64,000 nt of DNA from Isoetes taiwanensis (Eukaryota; Streptophyta; Lycopodiopsida; Isoetales; Isoetaceae): assembly GCA_021234155.1 (NCBI GenBank), contig JAJEKV010000536.1, positions 27,333 through 91,332 on the forward strand, given 5' to 3'. Shown here one piece after another: positions 31,161 through 44,335 of this stretch; position 1 is the stretch's first letter, and the number at the start of each line of letters is the position of its first letter. The notes under the pieces were generated by a model. It made no database searches, had not been told where the DNA came from, and saw only the letters and a program-made list of their open reading frames with translations. The position numbers and the translations under genes were made by a program.

Positions 31161-33796
31161 ATAATCGATTGGAATGCGTCAAAGTTTAGTTGTGCCATGA
31201 AGATATGAGATTGGTGTCGGAGCACTTAAGATTGGCTATGGAGTAATCTAATCATTGTCCCACCAAAAATGCGAGATAGAAACAGATTCAAGAACTCTTT
31301 TTAAAAGGGGTGTGCATTTTAAGTAAAAGTAAGATCATGCCACGAGTATAGAAGTCAGATTTGCTTGTTTAAGTAACTGCGGCTATATGAAGGCATTTCT
31401 ATAAAAATTATCAAATCAAAATTGTGTCCGATGGAATAGAATCATTGAAAATGTTTTGATCTCATTTGCAGATCCAAAAATGATAAAAGCATTGTCTATA
31501 ACAAAAGATGTCTCGTACAAACACTTCGATTTTTATAAGACCATTGAAGTGTTTGGATCACTGAAAAGCAGTGGAGAGTGCCGGGACTGGAAGACCGTAT
31601 ATATCATCCAAAATGTGGTTAATCCGGACACTCATTATCAGCCATAAAGAACTGCGCAGTTTCAAGCCCAAAAACCAACTGTTTTTGCCCATTTTTTGAT
31701 TAATTTCACCTCAAATCTCTTCCTCTCTTCATCAATCTAGCATAAAAGGGGGCATACAAAGCGATGGCATGCTTTTTAAAGCGGATCAAACCGCCCAAAA
31801 TTTCCTGACAAAATCTGATCAAAATTTCCTGACCCCCCTCCCCCCCGACAAATGCACAGTTCTATGCCTGGTTTTTTGTCTCGATTAACCATTTTTTGTC
31901 CGGATTAACCACTTGGCTGATATCAGATGTCCGGATTAACCACCCTGGCTGACACCGGATGTCCGGATTAACCACTCGATTTTATCCCGAAAACCACTTC
32001 CCGGATGATATATACGGAGTTCCGCCGGGACCTTAATAAGATATCTCTTTGCACATGTACTTGGGTCTAAAACAAATACCTACCATAAAAACTCATCTGT
32101 TGCTCCAGCCCATGATAGTATTTGCGCCCTTAATTCTTGATCTGTATTGCTTATAAAAATGAAAATAGTTAACGATGGAATTAGATTACTGTTCTTCTGA
32201 ACAACCTCGTCCATCATACTTTTAAGTACTGGAATAAATAAATACTGGAATAAATCATTATTGAGATATACAATGGTTATGCTGCTATAATGAACAGGCA
32301 CAGTAATTCTCTTAGCAGCTTATGAAAGTACTCCTTTAGGTCTTGTACTTATCCCCTAAAATATTTGAACGTCATATGGATGGACTAGGGAAGCTCTAGT
32401 CTTACACTATGGAGTAACTTGAAATGCTTTTTTAATTCGAATTCACCTTTCTGTAAATATTGGATAACAGAAGCTATGGCAAACCACTTTGTGCTGTAGT
32501 GTCTAAATTTTGTCGAACAGGAGCCAATGAGCACTCTTGGTATGAAGAACTAAAGCTTGAAGTCATGAGATTGGATACGTTTCTACAGGTAAAGAAAGAG
32601 CTCTTTCAATCTAAGCCACCCAAAACTCCCGTCTTCTTCAAACTAGGTGGCAATATGCAGGTGAAAGAATCTTGTCTTACAGTTCCACTTGCATGTGGAA
32701 AAATTAAATGGAACACCTCTGCCCTGCCAAGTCCTCAGGCCCTGGAAACTCCGCGACTGCATTTCCTTCCTTACTGATCATAGACCACAAATCAACATCC
32801 CTTCAGTTTCCCTTGGCGAGGTCATTCTCCCCTACAGCAAAGGTCCTTTTGATTTTGTCAATGCCAGAGGTTTTCCCAAGCAGCAGTCAGAGCAGTAGGA
32901 GATTTGTGTAGATAGATGAGATGTCAAAGTTGCAGGCCTATCCTACTCAAGCTATGCACAAGTCTGACCTGACTCATTTGAACCAACGTTACATGAGTTT
33001 GCAGTCTCTAGAACCTGCTATGCACTTTTTTATTCAAGTTGATGATTTCAGTGGGCACACTGGCACGTTCCCATGTGAGGCTGGACAGAAAATTGGGTCA
33101 TTAAGAACAGCTATTTATATTAATGTTATCTTCGTAAGTGACTCGGTACATTCAGTGAGCTTAAATCTCATCTGCTTATTCTCAAGATGGGTTTACAGTT
33201 ATAAAGAACAGTCTTAAACCACGACAAACCATGTTTGAAGATTTGACGATGCTAACTGACGTCTTTCATTAGGTTGTAATGTAATTACTATAAGTTTGAG
33301 ACACATGCTGTCTTATATAAGGTGTGTTGGCAGAGGGAAAAAGGCCAGACCAGCAGCTATTATCTATTGAAGGATATTAGGACTGTTTGCAGTTGAAACC
33401 ATAAAGGTACGGTCATCTATGTTGTTTCAAACACTTGTATAAGGAAGAAAATAGCATTTGAAGATTCCCAGTAGTCAGATACAGAATGCAGATCTTATTG
33501 TACAATATCCCAGTTGTCAGATACACAGTATAGTCTTATTGTACGCAGAAGAAAACCACGATGCTAAAAACAAGAAACCATGATAGTTATACAATTTCTT
33601 TGATTCTGATACTGGAAAGACTATGTGTATCATGCTTCTAAAACAAAGAAACCATGATAGTTATACATTTTATTTGATTCTGACACTGGAAAGACTATGT
33701 GTACCATGCTGCTTGTAGACAGCTAATTGTAAGACATTTTGAAAGTAGTCAACTGGGTGAAATTAAAGATTCCCCGGCTATATCTGCTTTAGGTCC
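31161..33796. other. No firm gene; one possible exon and local duplications
   Basis: A plus-strand segment 32471-32588, after ATAACAG and before GTAAAG, is open (YGKPLCAVVSKFCRTGANE then SWYEELKLEVMRLDTFLQ) and looks like an internal exon of an unidentified gene. Direct repeats occur at 33463-33545 and 33572-33711 (AAACCATGATAGTTATACA and TGGAAAGACTATGTGT twice each). Confidence 0.3.
31877..31977 (+). repeat. Four tandem copies of a TCCGGATTAACCAC motif
   Basis: The copies are at about 31881 (TCTCGATTAACCA), 31899, 31929 and 31961, with GGCTGAYAYCRGATG between the last three. An inverted copy GTGGTTAATCCGGACA lies at 31615-31630, giving potential for a 300-bp looped hairpin. Confidence 0.7.
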
Positions 33797-35257
33797 TTAA
33801 GTTTTGCAGGAAGGAAGAGGAGAACCACACAGGCCACCATTATCTTCAAATGCTGATGCTGGAAAGCTATTAATCACGCCTCCTTGTGGGATCTCTCCAG
33901 TCAGATGATTGTGAGACACGTTAAAACTAGTCAATTGGGTCAAATTGAGGAAGCTTGAAGGAATTTCCCCTGTGAATCTATTCCTTGACAAATCCAATGT
34001 CTTAAACTCCTTCATCCTAGTGCCAATAAAACTGGGTATGCTTCCTCTGATCTTGTTCCCTGCCACTGAGAAATACTCAAGGTAGCTGAATAAATCTCCA
34101 TCTACAGGGGGCTCTAAACCATCCACTTGAATTTGTGTAAAGCCATTCTCAGAGAAGTCCATTTGATACAAGAATGTCTGGTATCTACTGGAATCTATTG
34201 TAAAATTAAAGTGAATCAAGCCTTCCAGTCTATTAGCATGAAGATCCAGATATGAACAAGGTGGAACGATTGAAATTCCTGAAGAAAAATAATTATGTGA
34301 CAGATTCACCTTTGTAGATGCCCGAGAATCATCCAATATCCATGCAGGTATATTTCCCCTAAATTCATTACTAGAAAGATCTAAGGTCCTCCACGAACTT
34401 GATATTTCTGGTAAGGGACCACTGAGCTTGTTCGATGATATGTACAAGCTAGAGAGGCTAGATAAGTTTCTAAATGACTCTGGAATGCCCCCAGTAAGAA
34501 AATTATTTGAAAGAATTAGATTGTAAATGCTAGTAAGGGATCCAAGGCCAGTTGGAATAGTGCTGGACAACTGATTGGATTCTAGATTAAGCTCCAAAAC
34601 CTTTTCAAGCTTTCCAAGCTCTGCAGGTATTTGCCCCGATAGTCGATTGAATTGTAGCCACAAATAGAGAACATTCCGAAGATTCCCTAGCTCTGAAGGT
34701 ATATTGCCACTGAGCTCGTTCTTGTTAAGAAACAATGTTTGCAGCTGAGTAAGATTTCCTAGCGATGTTGGGATTGTACCTGATAATGTATTGTTGGAAA
34801 GGTCCAAAGTCCTTAACTGACCTAATTTTCCAATCCAATCTGACAGAGTACCTCCAAGTCCAGAATTTGGCAGATTCAATTCTGTGACACTTCCATTCCT
34901 ATGGAAGGAACGCCGTTAGGTCATGAGCTCAAACAAATATATACATAAAAACTTTTTTGAGCATGTCTTGAAAAGAAACCTACTTGTTCAACGATAACAT
35001 TAGACAAATAATCAAACTTTGGAAGCAAAGGACTAAAAACCATACCCGTTGCAACTTATTCCGTTCCATTGGCAGCAGTCGGTGTCTTCCTTCCATGTTT
35101 GGAGAACATTTGTATCATAGCTAAGATAAGATTTGAAGCTCAGGAGTGCATCTCTATCACTATTTCTGCAAAGACTTGCAATACAGCTACCGCTTGAAGA
35201 AACCAGGAGAATTATTAGCAGAGGCAGAGGCCAAGAATGCTTCATCTGAAGGTCCAT
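33797..35257 (-). CDS. Secreted leucine-rich-repeat protein (RLP-like, no membrane anchor)
   Basis: Two exons, 35257-35046 and 34898-33797, joined across a 147-bp GT-AG intron inside CNGNGSV; together 437 residues. Residues 1 to about 28 are a signal peptide (PLPLLIILLVSSSGSCIA). An LRRNT domain follows (DRDALLSFKSYLS, W, DCCQWNGISC). About twelve plant-specific LRRs then run to residue 410 (LGNLTQLQTLFLNKNELSG pattern), with an irregular island in the middle (about residues 250-320), as in receptor-like proteins. It ends in the usual cap, FEDNGGLCGSPLPSC, and a stop. There is no transmembrane helix and no kinase, so it is likely apoplastic, either a truncated RLP or a PGIP-like/co-receptor type. 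Frame, splice sites and promoter are intact, so I consider it functional. Confidence 0.9.
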
Positions 35258-35287
35258 TCCGTTTAAAGAAGGAATGGAACAATGCTA

Positions 35288-35294
35288 ATTTATA
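35288..35294 (-). promoter_or_regulatory. TATA box of the LRR protein gene
   Basis: TATAAAT on the minus strand lies 31-37 bases before the first ATG, so transcription from the usual distance would give a very short leader. Translation may then start at the first ATG or at the second, four codons on. Confidence 0.55.
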
Positions 35295-35297
35295 GGG

Positions 35298-37971
35298 CTT
35301 ACCGTGTCTAATCGGTCTAGTTGCCAATCTGATCGTCAGTCAACACATTGCGCTAGTCTTTGGTCTATTTGCCAATCTGATCATCAAGAATCAAGTCTTT
35401 AGTTCATGGTGGATAGAGATCCCATGTGGCAGGTTAAAAGACAAGTTCAACGTCTCCCACTATTCAAACTGGGCCAGACGTGTGGAAAACTTTGGCGCCA
35501 AAATGTTATCACGGTGCCACCCTCTTTTAACCATGTAAGAGTATCATTTGTCTAAATTTGGTTTTCTTTACAAGTAAACATACAATGGTGGATGCTGACG
35601 TGGCAGATGTGGAGGCAGGCAGGTCGGGCGGCTGCTCAGGAGGCAGCAGCAAAAGCGTCTACGTTGGATTGTGGGTGCCCCTTCGATGGCCTCAAGCTCG
35701 CGAATTGTTCACAGGATGGTTCAATGTTGGCATCCTGGGCAAAAGCCCCAAATTCTAGAGAGGTTTGTTGCAACCTCGAAACTGACGCACAAATACCAGT
35801 CAATGAAGGAGTTGTGGCGGGGAGGACCTGTGCAGTATGGAGTTGTGTGAGTGCTAAATCGGCACTACAGAAATTGAAGTTTGTCGTTCTAGGGATCCTT
35901 GATGGCAGGAGCAAAGAAGTATCTGGGCAACACCATAGTAAATTGGCCATGGAGGACAGCTTTGACTATGGAGCAGTTGAGGGAAATAGGATCCCAATCA
36001 ACAAGGGAGCAGTAGCACCTGAAAATGGAAGTAGATTAAGCCCCTTATCGGACTTCTGTGTGTAAAGAGAGAGTCCTTATTTTTTAGTTATCACTGGAGG
36101 AGTGCTGATAACTAGTTATCAGTACTGGAGGAATATTAATAACTAATTATCAATACTATTCCACTCATATAAGCCCGATAAGGTGGTTATCAGTCTTTGT
36201 CTCGAGTAACAACAAAAAATGTGTGACCTCTGTTGTATGTCCTCGGCCAGATACTTGACACATCCTCGGCCTTACGTGCCAAATAATTGGCCTCGGATGT
36301 ACAGCCTCGGTCATGCATTTTTTGTGATCAGCCTTGGCTAGACCGATAATCTTACCTCTTTGCAAGGGAAGAGCAGAGGGCTATGAAAGATCGTGGAGCT
36401 ATTTTATTGATGTGGATTTTGGTTCCCAACAAGGATATAAGGAAATTCTTGCACCTGTTGATAGGGCTTTTAATTCTTTCATGCCATGGCTTCAAGCGAT
36501 GGAGCAATTCGCAGTAAGGACCAGACCATAATGCATGTTGAAGCATATATTGATCGAGAAAACCAAAAGGGCATAAATGTAGGTAAGATTTCTTCCTCTG
36601 CCTTTGCCATGGTAGAGGAATTAATTCTACATCGCAAAGTCAAAGCTATGAAAGAGAACCATGGCAAATACAGTTAGTAATGATCCAAAACAAGCAATGC
36701 CAGGGGAATTAGGAGATGTTCATCTAGGAGGTACTGCCTAGAAAAGGTTAGATTTAGTGAGAATAATTAGTAGACCAAGATTCTTAGAATGGGTTCAAAA
36801 CAAACACCTAGAAGTGCAAGAGTTAGCGAGGCACTTAAAATAATAGAGCGGCACTCAAGATACGAACACGACATCTGAATGCAATAGTAGTGGTAAAGAC
36901 AAAGGGTCAGATATAGAAATGGAACAAAACTTCCCAATGGCGAAAATCAACCAAACTGCACAGGAAAACATAAAGAACTTGATATTGCGGTCAATTTTAG
37001 GAATCTTTACAGGGGGCTTCCTCAACTTTCATAGATTGGAATCATGGTTTACATCACATTTGAAGAAGTCACCAATTTATAAAAGCAATAAAAGACAATT
37101 TCTTCTTAATCACGATTGGCAATGAAGCAGTTGTGGATAAGCTAGTAGCTCGTGCAATAGATCCCTAGGCATGCAACTTAATTTTATACTAGTTTTGTAC
37201 CCCAGGTTTTCTCCCAATCAACTCTCGGCCATTAAAGTCTTTGTTGGTTGGAGATTGAACACCTACCTCCAGATTTGCGCCCTATACAAACAAAAAGCCC
37301 ACCTCCCTCACCAACAAGAAAGAGAAAGAAGATGTTCCTACCACAAAACGAAATGTACAAAGGGAAATTACATTATCAGGTAAGGGCATAGCAATAGGTG
37401 CATCCATCTCTAACAATATAGAAAAGCATGGGTATTAATGCTAAGTTCCACCAACATGTGCTCTTTTTACCGTTAACCTCCTCCCTCCTTCCCCCATTTC
37501 ACACATGTCCAAGACGTAGTTCCCAATGAAGCTCGGCAAAATCAGGAGGCCCCTTGGCAGATGGTGTTATCCAAATGCAGAATAAAGTCTAGAAACATTG
37601 CCAAGAATGTTAAAGGCACTAGAAATGATCACGCGCTAAAAATTGCAGAGGGCGCCTCCCAATCTATCTTTGCACTATCTGTCGAATAATGGAGGTGACT
37701 TCAGTTGGAAAAGATGATACAATAGATATGATTAACAAAGGTACCATAAAAGAGACACACCCAGAAATGTGCTTAGTGGTCCATAAGGACAACAATAAGT
37801 GGGAAGACTCGTAAATGTCTGAAACTACGGAGATCCTAGAAAATCCTTTTGCTTTGATAGGTAAAAAGAACAAGATGGAGACCAATGTGAATGCAGACAG
37901 TATGAATGTAATGAAAACAAAAAAGGCTTCAATTCCTTCCCTCAGAAGCTTATGATATTGAGCTGCACTTG
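35298..37971. other. No gene recognised; broken coding-like DNA
   Basis: A plus-strand frame of 157 codons at 35592-36065 has no known domain. 36919-37920 gives several short frames rich in Lys that look like an old retroelement gag or ORF1, without a diagnostic motif. 36090-36150 has a direct repeat of ACTGGAGGA and AACTAATTATCA. Confidence 0.35.
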
Positions 37972-38044
37972 AAAGAGAACTAGCCTTAATAGGAGAGAGG
38001 CTAGTTCTCTAGCCTCTCCCCTAACTCTAAGGCTAGTTCTCTTT
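37972..38044. other. 73-nt near-perfect foldback
   Basis: Outer arms of 17 bp pair perfectly (AAAGAGAACTAGCCTTA). Inner arms around GAGAGGCTAG/CTAGCCTCTC pair with a small bulge, and the loop is TTCT. It could be a tiny MITE or a small-RNA precursor; no flanking target duplication is evident. Confidence 0.7.
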
Positions 38045-40199
38045 AATGCTTGAGAGTAGGGCTTTCTTATGATCCTAAAATCGCCCACTTTGCTGCCCCG
38101 AATCGTCTGCTACAAGGCCTTAAAGTCAGCCTATTTTTGACCCCTAATGGTGCAACAAGATACTCTAAAATGGTTTGCTACAGAAACGTGGTCGAAACGA
38201 GCATGCAGATATTTGTTTGAAGGTCTTGCCAAGCTCCCTAAATGTTGTTGCTTGATCGTGATTTAGACTTTTAATACCTTTTCTTCCCTTCTTACATAGG
38301 TGAGTTCTTTGAATATTTTGCTATTAGAACATGCTTGAGCAGGAAGCACATGTACAGGTTGTTCACCAAGGTTCTCTCTTAATAAGGAACACACTTCTGA
38401 TATTTACATTTTCTATGGTCTACAAATGGCACGTGATGCTGTTAGTTAAATCCTAGTCTAGAACATGTACTCATGTCTAGAGTTAAAGATATTATTGCAA
38501 ATTCTCATTATGTGGTATCATTTTGATATGTTTAATAGCATTTATTAATCACATATACTGCACATGTTTTTCCAGATTCTAGTAAACTCATTCCGCTACT
38601 TATTCTTTTAGAGCTTCCGAGGCATAAAATCTAGCATAGCAAAAAGTTGAAAGATACATAATCAAGGTTGTAAACCTAATTTGAAGATATAAACCTAATA
38701 AGAAGAGAATATTTGACACATAATGAAGGTTGTAAACCGAATTTAAGGTTGTAAACCTAATAAGAAGAGAATAATTTTTAAGCAATTAGACTATCTTAAC
38801 TCTTAGCATCATCCTCATTTACCTAGAATGTAGCACCCCACAAGTTTGAAAACCAGTAAGTGAATTTGTTAGGGGAAACAATCTTGGCCCTAAAACATTC
38901 TTATATACCGAGGGATTGTTAAGGAAACCAGTAAGTGAATTTGTAGGGGAAACAAGCTTTGGCCACTAAAACATTCTTATATACCGATGGGTCGTTAAAG
39001 AGAAATGTTCGCAGTGGCAAATTAACAACCTTTTAATAGAGAAAAAGTATGGCAAACGGATAATTGTCATAGTGAACTATAACTGGAGCATTTGCAAGTA
39101 AACGATTTGAAGTCTCCCATGGCTATGATGTGGCAGTTCTTGAATTTGGATAAAATTTTGAGGGTCCAACAAATATAATTTGTGGCAGTTCTAAGAAAGA
39201 CTATGCATCAGGAGGATATGCTAGAGTTTTCAGACCATTAAAAATATCAAAGGGTTATCATCATGCTAGTTAATTCCTCTCTGACATACCATAAGCCATG
39301 CCTGTACTACAGGTTTTCCAGAAGGTCTATTTGGAAATATGTATTTTGTTGCACCTGTGTACTTGCAACCACATCAAAATTAGCAAATAATTAAAAAAAA
39401 AAAAATCTCGAATCGCCATATTGTTGACATGAAAGTTCTATTTTATTGCATCAATTGAGCAGTACATGTATTCTTCCTAATCACTTCAGCAGTGTTGATG
39501 TTCTTTCTCTTGTGACACTTTTTCTGGCAGTACTCAAATCCTTCCTAGCCATCTTGTTCTTTGCCTCAAGTTGCCTGCCTGCTTTTCATTTCATGGCAAC
39601 ATTTTTGGCAAGAGCGCAGGGGCAAATGAAGAAGTTGGAATAAAGTAACCAGAATAGAGTAAGCGGGCAAAAATATTAGGGCCTTGGACGCATCGTTTTA
39701 GATTGTGCTAGCACACTGCAATATAGAGTCAAACAAACAGGTAAGGCTTTGTTGTTGCAACAAAGAAAATCAAGCACCAAAACATTGGATTGCCGCCCCA
39801 CTATCCGGGGCTTGAACCTCGATCCGACCACATATGTCGATGGGAAGTGGCCTTCTCTAAAATGTCGAAGGTCAGAATTTGTTTGTAATTCAATGGACGG
39901 CCAAGATGAGTGCCTCAATGATGAAGAATATGCCATAGAATCATCTCAATAATAATTATATATGTCCAGATATATGTTCAGTAAAGAAAAACTAGCAGGG
40001 AGAGGGGGATTCCAAACGAGAAGATCTCAGCCATCAAGTATAGCATGAAGGGGGTGGGCTAGGGTCACCGTGCCAAAGGTGGGTACCCTCCCTTATATGG
40101 AACAAGAGCATATGCATTGTTGAATTTAGAGAAGTCCAAAAGATATTGATGGTATATGCCACCCTCCCTCCTAGACATTTCACTGAAACTACTTTAAAA
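38045..40199. other. No gene recognised; local tandem duplications
   Basis: 38655-38780: repeated GGTTGTAAACC and CCTAATAAGAAGAGAATA. 38850-39000: two units of about 75 bp with AAACCAGTAAGTGAATTTGT and AAACATTCTTATATACCGA. The rest is AT-rich. Confidence 0.5.
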
Positions 40200-40390
40200 T
40201 GAATGCAGGGGATGCTACACCGTCGTATCACCATTTTGGGGAGAGACGAGGCTATTTATACATCCTTTGGGCTCTTTTTCCCTTATCAGCATCTTCTCAC
40301 AACAGTTTTTTTTTTCTCTTAGTTCTGAAAGCCTTGTCAACTTTTTTCGCATCTCTGGCTCATGAAGATTCATCTTGCTCGTAACATTCG
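40200..40390 (+). promoter_or_regulatory. Promoter-like block related to 13.6 kb
   Basis: GAGACGAGGCTATTTATACA with a TATA box, then TTATCAGCATCTTCTCACAACA and a T-tract; the same order occurs at 13.62-13.69 kb. No gene clearly follows. Confidence 0.3.
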
Positions 40391-42030
40391 TGCCTCTTCT
40401 TAGTGATGGTGGCAATGCCCATTCCTATCTAGCAGATGGATAATTCTGAAATATGGATATTGCGAAGCAATTCCAAATTTTCATTCCTACAGCGCCAGTT
40501 ATATTGTACGAGTTTTATTTGATTTGAGATTGTCAACTACTTCTGTCGGTTCTATCATAGCATAACATGGATGGTTCTTTTTGTTATGCATCGAATTTCT
40601 TTACAGCCATCTTCTAAGTATTTCCATGTTGATTGTGTCAACAAGCATAGATTGCTTATCTTCATTACGTTTGCAAATTCTTTTTACAAAATTTTGGTTA
40701 GAAAAAAAGGTTTTAATTAAAAAGGAGTTTTTTTTTTTTAACAGGTTTTTTTCCTACGAAACCATTGTATGTAATATCTAAGTCATAGTATCAAGGTTAT
40801 GTGACTTAGATACAAGTTGGCCTAATACCAACTTGTTGAGAGGCTCACAGAAATGCTAAGACACTCACTCAATTAACCATTTTGGGGAACTACAAAAGAA
40901 CATGAGTTGGAATGCAAAAATGCAGCGCCCTAACTAGGGCGGCGGCGGCGGCTGCCTGACCATAGCTTTCAACACTGTGCATGTCTGATAGCTGGAAGAG
41001 CAGCCCTGCTGCTTCTGCCCTCTTCCAGAAGCCATGGCAGAAGGCAGAGTTGTCTGTCTCCATTTCTACTGTGACGATTGCAGCAGAGGATAGGATGGGA
41101 TATGGCCGCTACCTCCAACTCCCTCTCTTAGCATCTGCACTTGATATGGTAGGGGACTACTTTAAGCATTTGCCATTTGTGTTTTCGTGTTTAGGCAGAG
41201 CTAGGCTAGTAGTCAGCACTTGTTCTTGGCTGATGTTAGAGCACATAGACGCTACTTAGGCCTAATTTTTCAGATCTGGATAGGTCATTCATTCTGCTAT
41301 TTCCTGTTGCACTCACTGCAACCTGAAGGCCGCACTCACTGCGATTGTGTCCATGACAGGAGGGGACATAGAATGGATTTTTTTTTCTTCTATGATGCTT
41401 GCTTGGTATCGCCTATGGGTTTTTGTTTTCCTTCTCTATCCCAGCTAGAGAGGATGACATGGTGATCCGTACAGGTCAGATTGGTAAAGCAAGAAATATA
41501 GGACGGGAGACCTGTGTCTCTTGTAGCTGCAACATATATACTGTTTAAATGGTAATATTTACAATGGATAGCTGCACACATGCGAACTACCCACGAAAAA
41601 AATAGTGGAAATGTCCAATTATACAACTTGGACCCTATGAAATACAATGCTAATAGATGTTTGGTTTGTGTACCTGCCGAAAGCTTATCACCGGGATTAA
41701 AAAACCTTGCCCTTTCGGGTTTTCGAGGAAAAACCCTAGTGATATGCCTTCAGCAAGGGGCTTGGACAAACGTAAGGCTGAGAATTCGTTCTCAAAGAAC
41801 CCACGAATGAAGAAGTCGAAGCTGCTGCCGCTTGCCAACCTGTATCTGCACATCACCAACACTAGAACAAATGTGACAAAACAAACCTCCCAAAGTGGAG
41901 GGGCTGATCACGCGTGCCACGCGACAACAAAACAAAAACCTCTTCAAATAAAGGGCTAGTCACGCGTGCCAGGCGACAAATACATTAAACAATTAGGGGG
42001 GAGGGTGGGTTTCAAAGAATAGAGAATAAG
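40391..42030. other. No gene recognised; LINE 3' debris
   Basis: A GGC-repeat follows at about 40938-40952. 41695-41745 (GATTAAAAAACCTTGCCC then TTCGGG) resembles the internal 3' region of the LINEs at 54.83 and 59.55 kb. The frame at 40981-41259 has no recognisable domain. Confidence 0.4.
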
Positions 42031-42150
42031 ATACTGCTGAGAGAGAAGAGAAAGCGCCGATGAGACGTTGATGAAGAACCTCTCCTAATATAGCGATCTC
42101 CCAACCAGAGAAGGCATGCAATGCATGCATGCGAGACATGCATGCACGCC
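42031..42150 (-). repeat. RY-motif module, copy 3 (inverted)
   Basis: On the minus strand it reads a CATGCA array, then GGTTGGGAGATCGCTATATT, then GTTCTTCATCAACG, then TCTCATCGGCGCTTTCTC and CTCTCAGCAGTATC, in the same order as at 8.1 and 8.5 kb. This copy has a TATA-like CTATATTA where the others have CTACTTAG. Confidence 0.6.
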
Positions 42151-42685
42151 CCCTCTAGAATCTTGATCCGAGGGCTAGGATCGATGGAATTTTGTTCATT
42201 GCAACTCCTATTTGTCATGGCAGGGCTGCCATGGATCTGTGGGGCTGCAGCATTTGGCTGGAGGCTTCTCAGAAAATTTCCATTAGAATTGTGATTGGCT
42301 TTCTCATGTAGTATTCAAAACTATTAAATATATGTTTCTTTGCCTTGAAGCTCTACATGGAAAGAGTAGCCTAGTCTATAGTACCTTTATTGTAGAGAAG
42401 AGGTTGAGACAGTTATACAAGTGGAGTAGCGGGTTGCTCTAGTATTGGAGGGAGCTCTTGGAGAAATGCCTATAGTACCTTGCTAGTGGGAAGACAGTTG
42501 GAAATCTTGCCTAGTACAGTTCTACTTCTGCTTAAAATCTTGCGGGTTGGGCTTCTTGGTAGTGGAGTGTATTCCTGGAAGAGCAAGTTAGCCTCTATAG
42601 TACTGCTAGTAGGAGAAGAAGGCAGATCTTCAGGCGTTCTTACAATCCAGAGCGACTTGTAGTAACATACCTTATTCTTCAAACC

Positions 42686-42722
42686 CTCGTGGACGTTAAA
42701 ACATCTATTCTATTCTATTCTT
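42686..42722 (+). mobile_element. LINE 3' tip with (TATTC)3 tail
   Basis: CCCTCGTGGACGTTAAAACA followed by (TATTC)3 matches the 3' terminus at 59.63 kb (CTCCGTGGACGCTAAAAACC plus TATTC repeats). The upstream hairpin is not preserved. Confidence 0.55.
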
Positions 42723-43007
42723 CTAGTATTCCTTCGGTTGCGTTCTTCATGATCTTGAGGAATAGTTTTTTTATTGCACTCTACAAGTGCTATTACCTTC
42801 CCATAGTACCTACAAGAGTTGGGAAGGCGGCCATGCCCTCTAGTACTGGAAGAACTAAAAGGTTAAGGAGCATATCATTTTGCAGTGATGAAGAAGAGGT
42901 TGAGACGTGGACTTGATCTTAGGGTAGTTTTTCAGTTTGATGGCTGCATGTATTTTCTGCCCACAAGAAGGTCGTGTACCATTTTTATATTAATCAAAAA
43001 AATATTA

Positions 43008-43043
<36 letters not shown>

Positions 43044-44335
43044 TTAAACCTGTCAAAAGACAGACTTCAATCTAGTTTAGACCTTTTCAAGGACCAAATT
43101 TCAATTCAATAAGCAGCCCTTGTATTTAAGTAGGTGATTTTAAACAACAAGGCCATGATCTGATTACCACTTTTCCATATAAGTTAACAGCAGTACTTTA
43201 TTGTAACTCAAAATATTTTCAAATACATCATATATATAGGATCTAACAAATGTTATATGCAGGCAGTTTTAATTAACAATAAACACAAGACAAAAGTCAC
43301 AGGAACAGTATTTCCAAGTTCATATTATATGCTCGAATCTTCGAGACCAATTCGTAAGAAATAATTTTCGCTTTTTGTCCATCTTCCATCTTTTAAACAA
43401 AACATGGCAGGGAGTAAAAAGTCCTGTTACTTGCACCCAAAACAACAAAAACAAGCATTAGTATGGTTGCCATGCTGAGGATAGCAGGTGTCATGGGACT
43501 TTTTGCTTCACAAACGTATCATGGGGTAAGGACATTTATGAGAAAGACTGTTCAAGACAGCACACAACTGTCTACTGCACTTCTAAGCTACAAGTCACCA
43601 GTTAGATTTATCATTCAAATATGCATCAGCTGAACAATAAGCATATGGATCTCTAAATCGGGTCTTCTATGTCTCAAGATTACCAGTATATTCCTGTTTA
43701 CAATTATAAGCTGCATATATATTCCACATACAATTGCATTGAACTTATGTTTATTTCTAAGTTTACATAAGCACTGCAACATATTTCAGATAAGTTATAT
43801 CAGTTTATACTCCTATAGATATCATTATGTAGATGTCTTGATCTATATTGGTAACAGCATATCTGGTTTACTTACACCTTAAAAGACATTACTAAGTCTC
43901 ACTCTCAGCAATTTTCAAGCATAGAACGGTGCATCCAATACTCTTGTTAAAAACTTTCTTAGGATCCTGCTGGCTGTAATATAGATTCATCTTATCTTAT
44001 AATGAAAACTAAGCAATATCAGGCTATATGCATTCATACAGTGGCAGTATAAATCCGTAGTTTATATTAACATCTAGTGAACAATCAAATCCAGCATGTA
44101 TTCAGCGTAAAAAACTTTGCTAAAACTCATTTCACATGTCAATATTCCAGGAGCTTAAGCATCAAACCATTACATCATAACTTTCTGTTAAAACAATATT
44201 TAGCAGCTCCTGGGTACTATTGTTTAGATCTACCATATCCCATGATAAAGCAGGATGAATTTAAAGCATAATCTAATCCTGAAGACATCATCAACTAAGT
44301 TTACCAAGTAAGAAAATGCTTTAATCAAATAGAAC
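42723..44335. other. No gene recognised
   Basis: An A-tract of about 27 bases at 43014-43041, preceded by TTAATCAAAAAAATATTACC, probably marks a retroposon 3' end. The rest is AT-rich. Confidence 0.45.

Noticed and set aside
35592-36065. 157-codon ORF
   Set aside because: No domain, no homologous pattern and composition like surrounding DNA; kept only as a note in the region entry.
39780-39840. Possible tRNA or tRNA-derived SINE (GGGGCTTGAACCTCGATCC)
   Set aside because: No A box or cloverleaf could be drawn around it.
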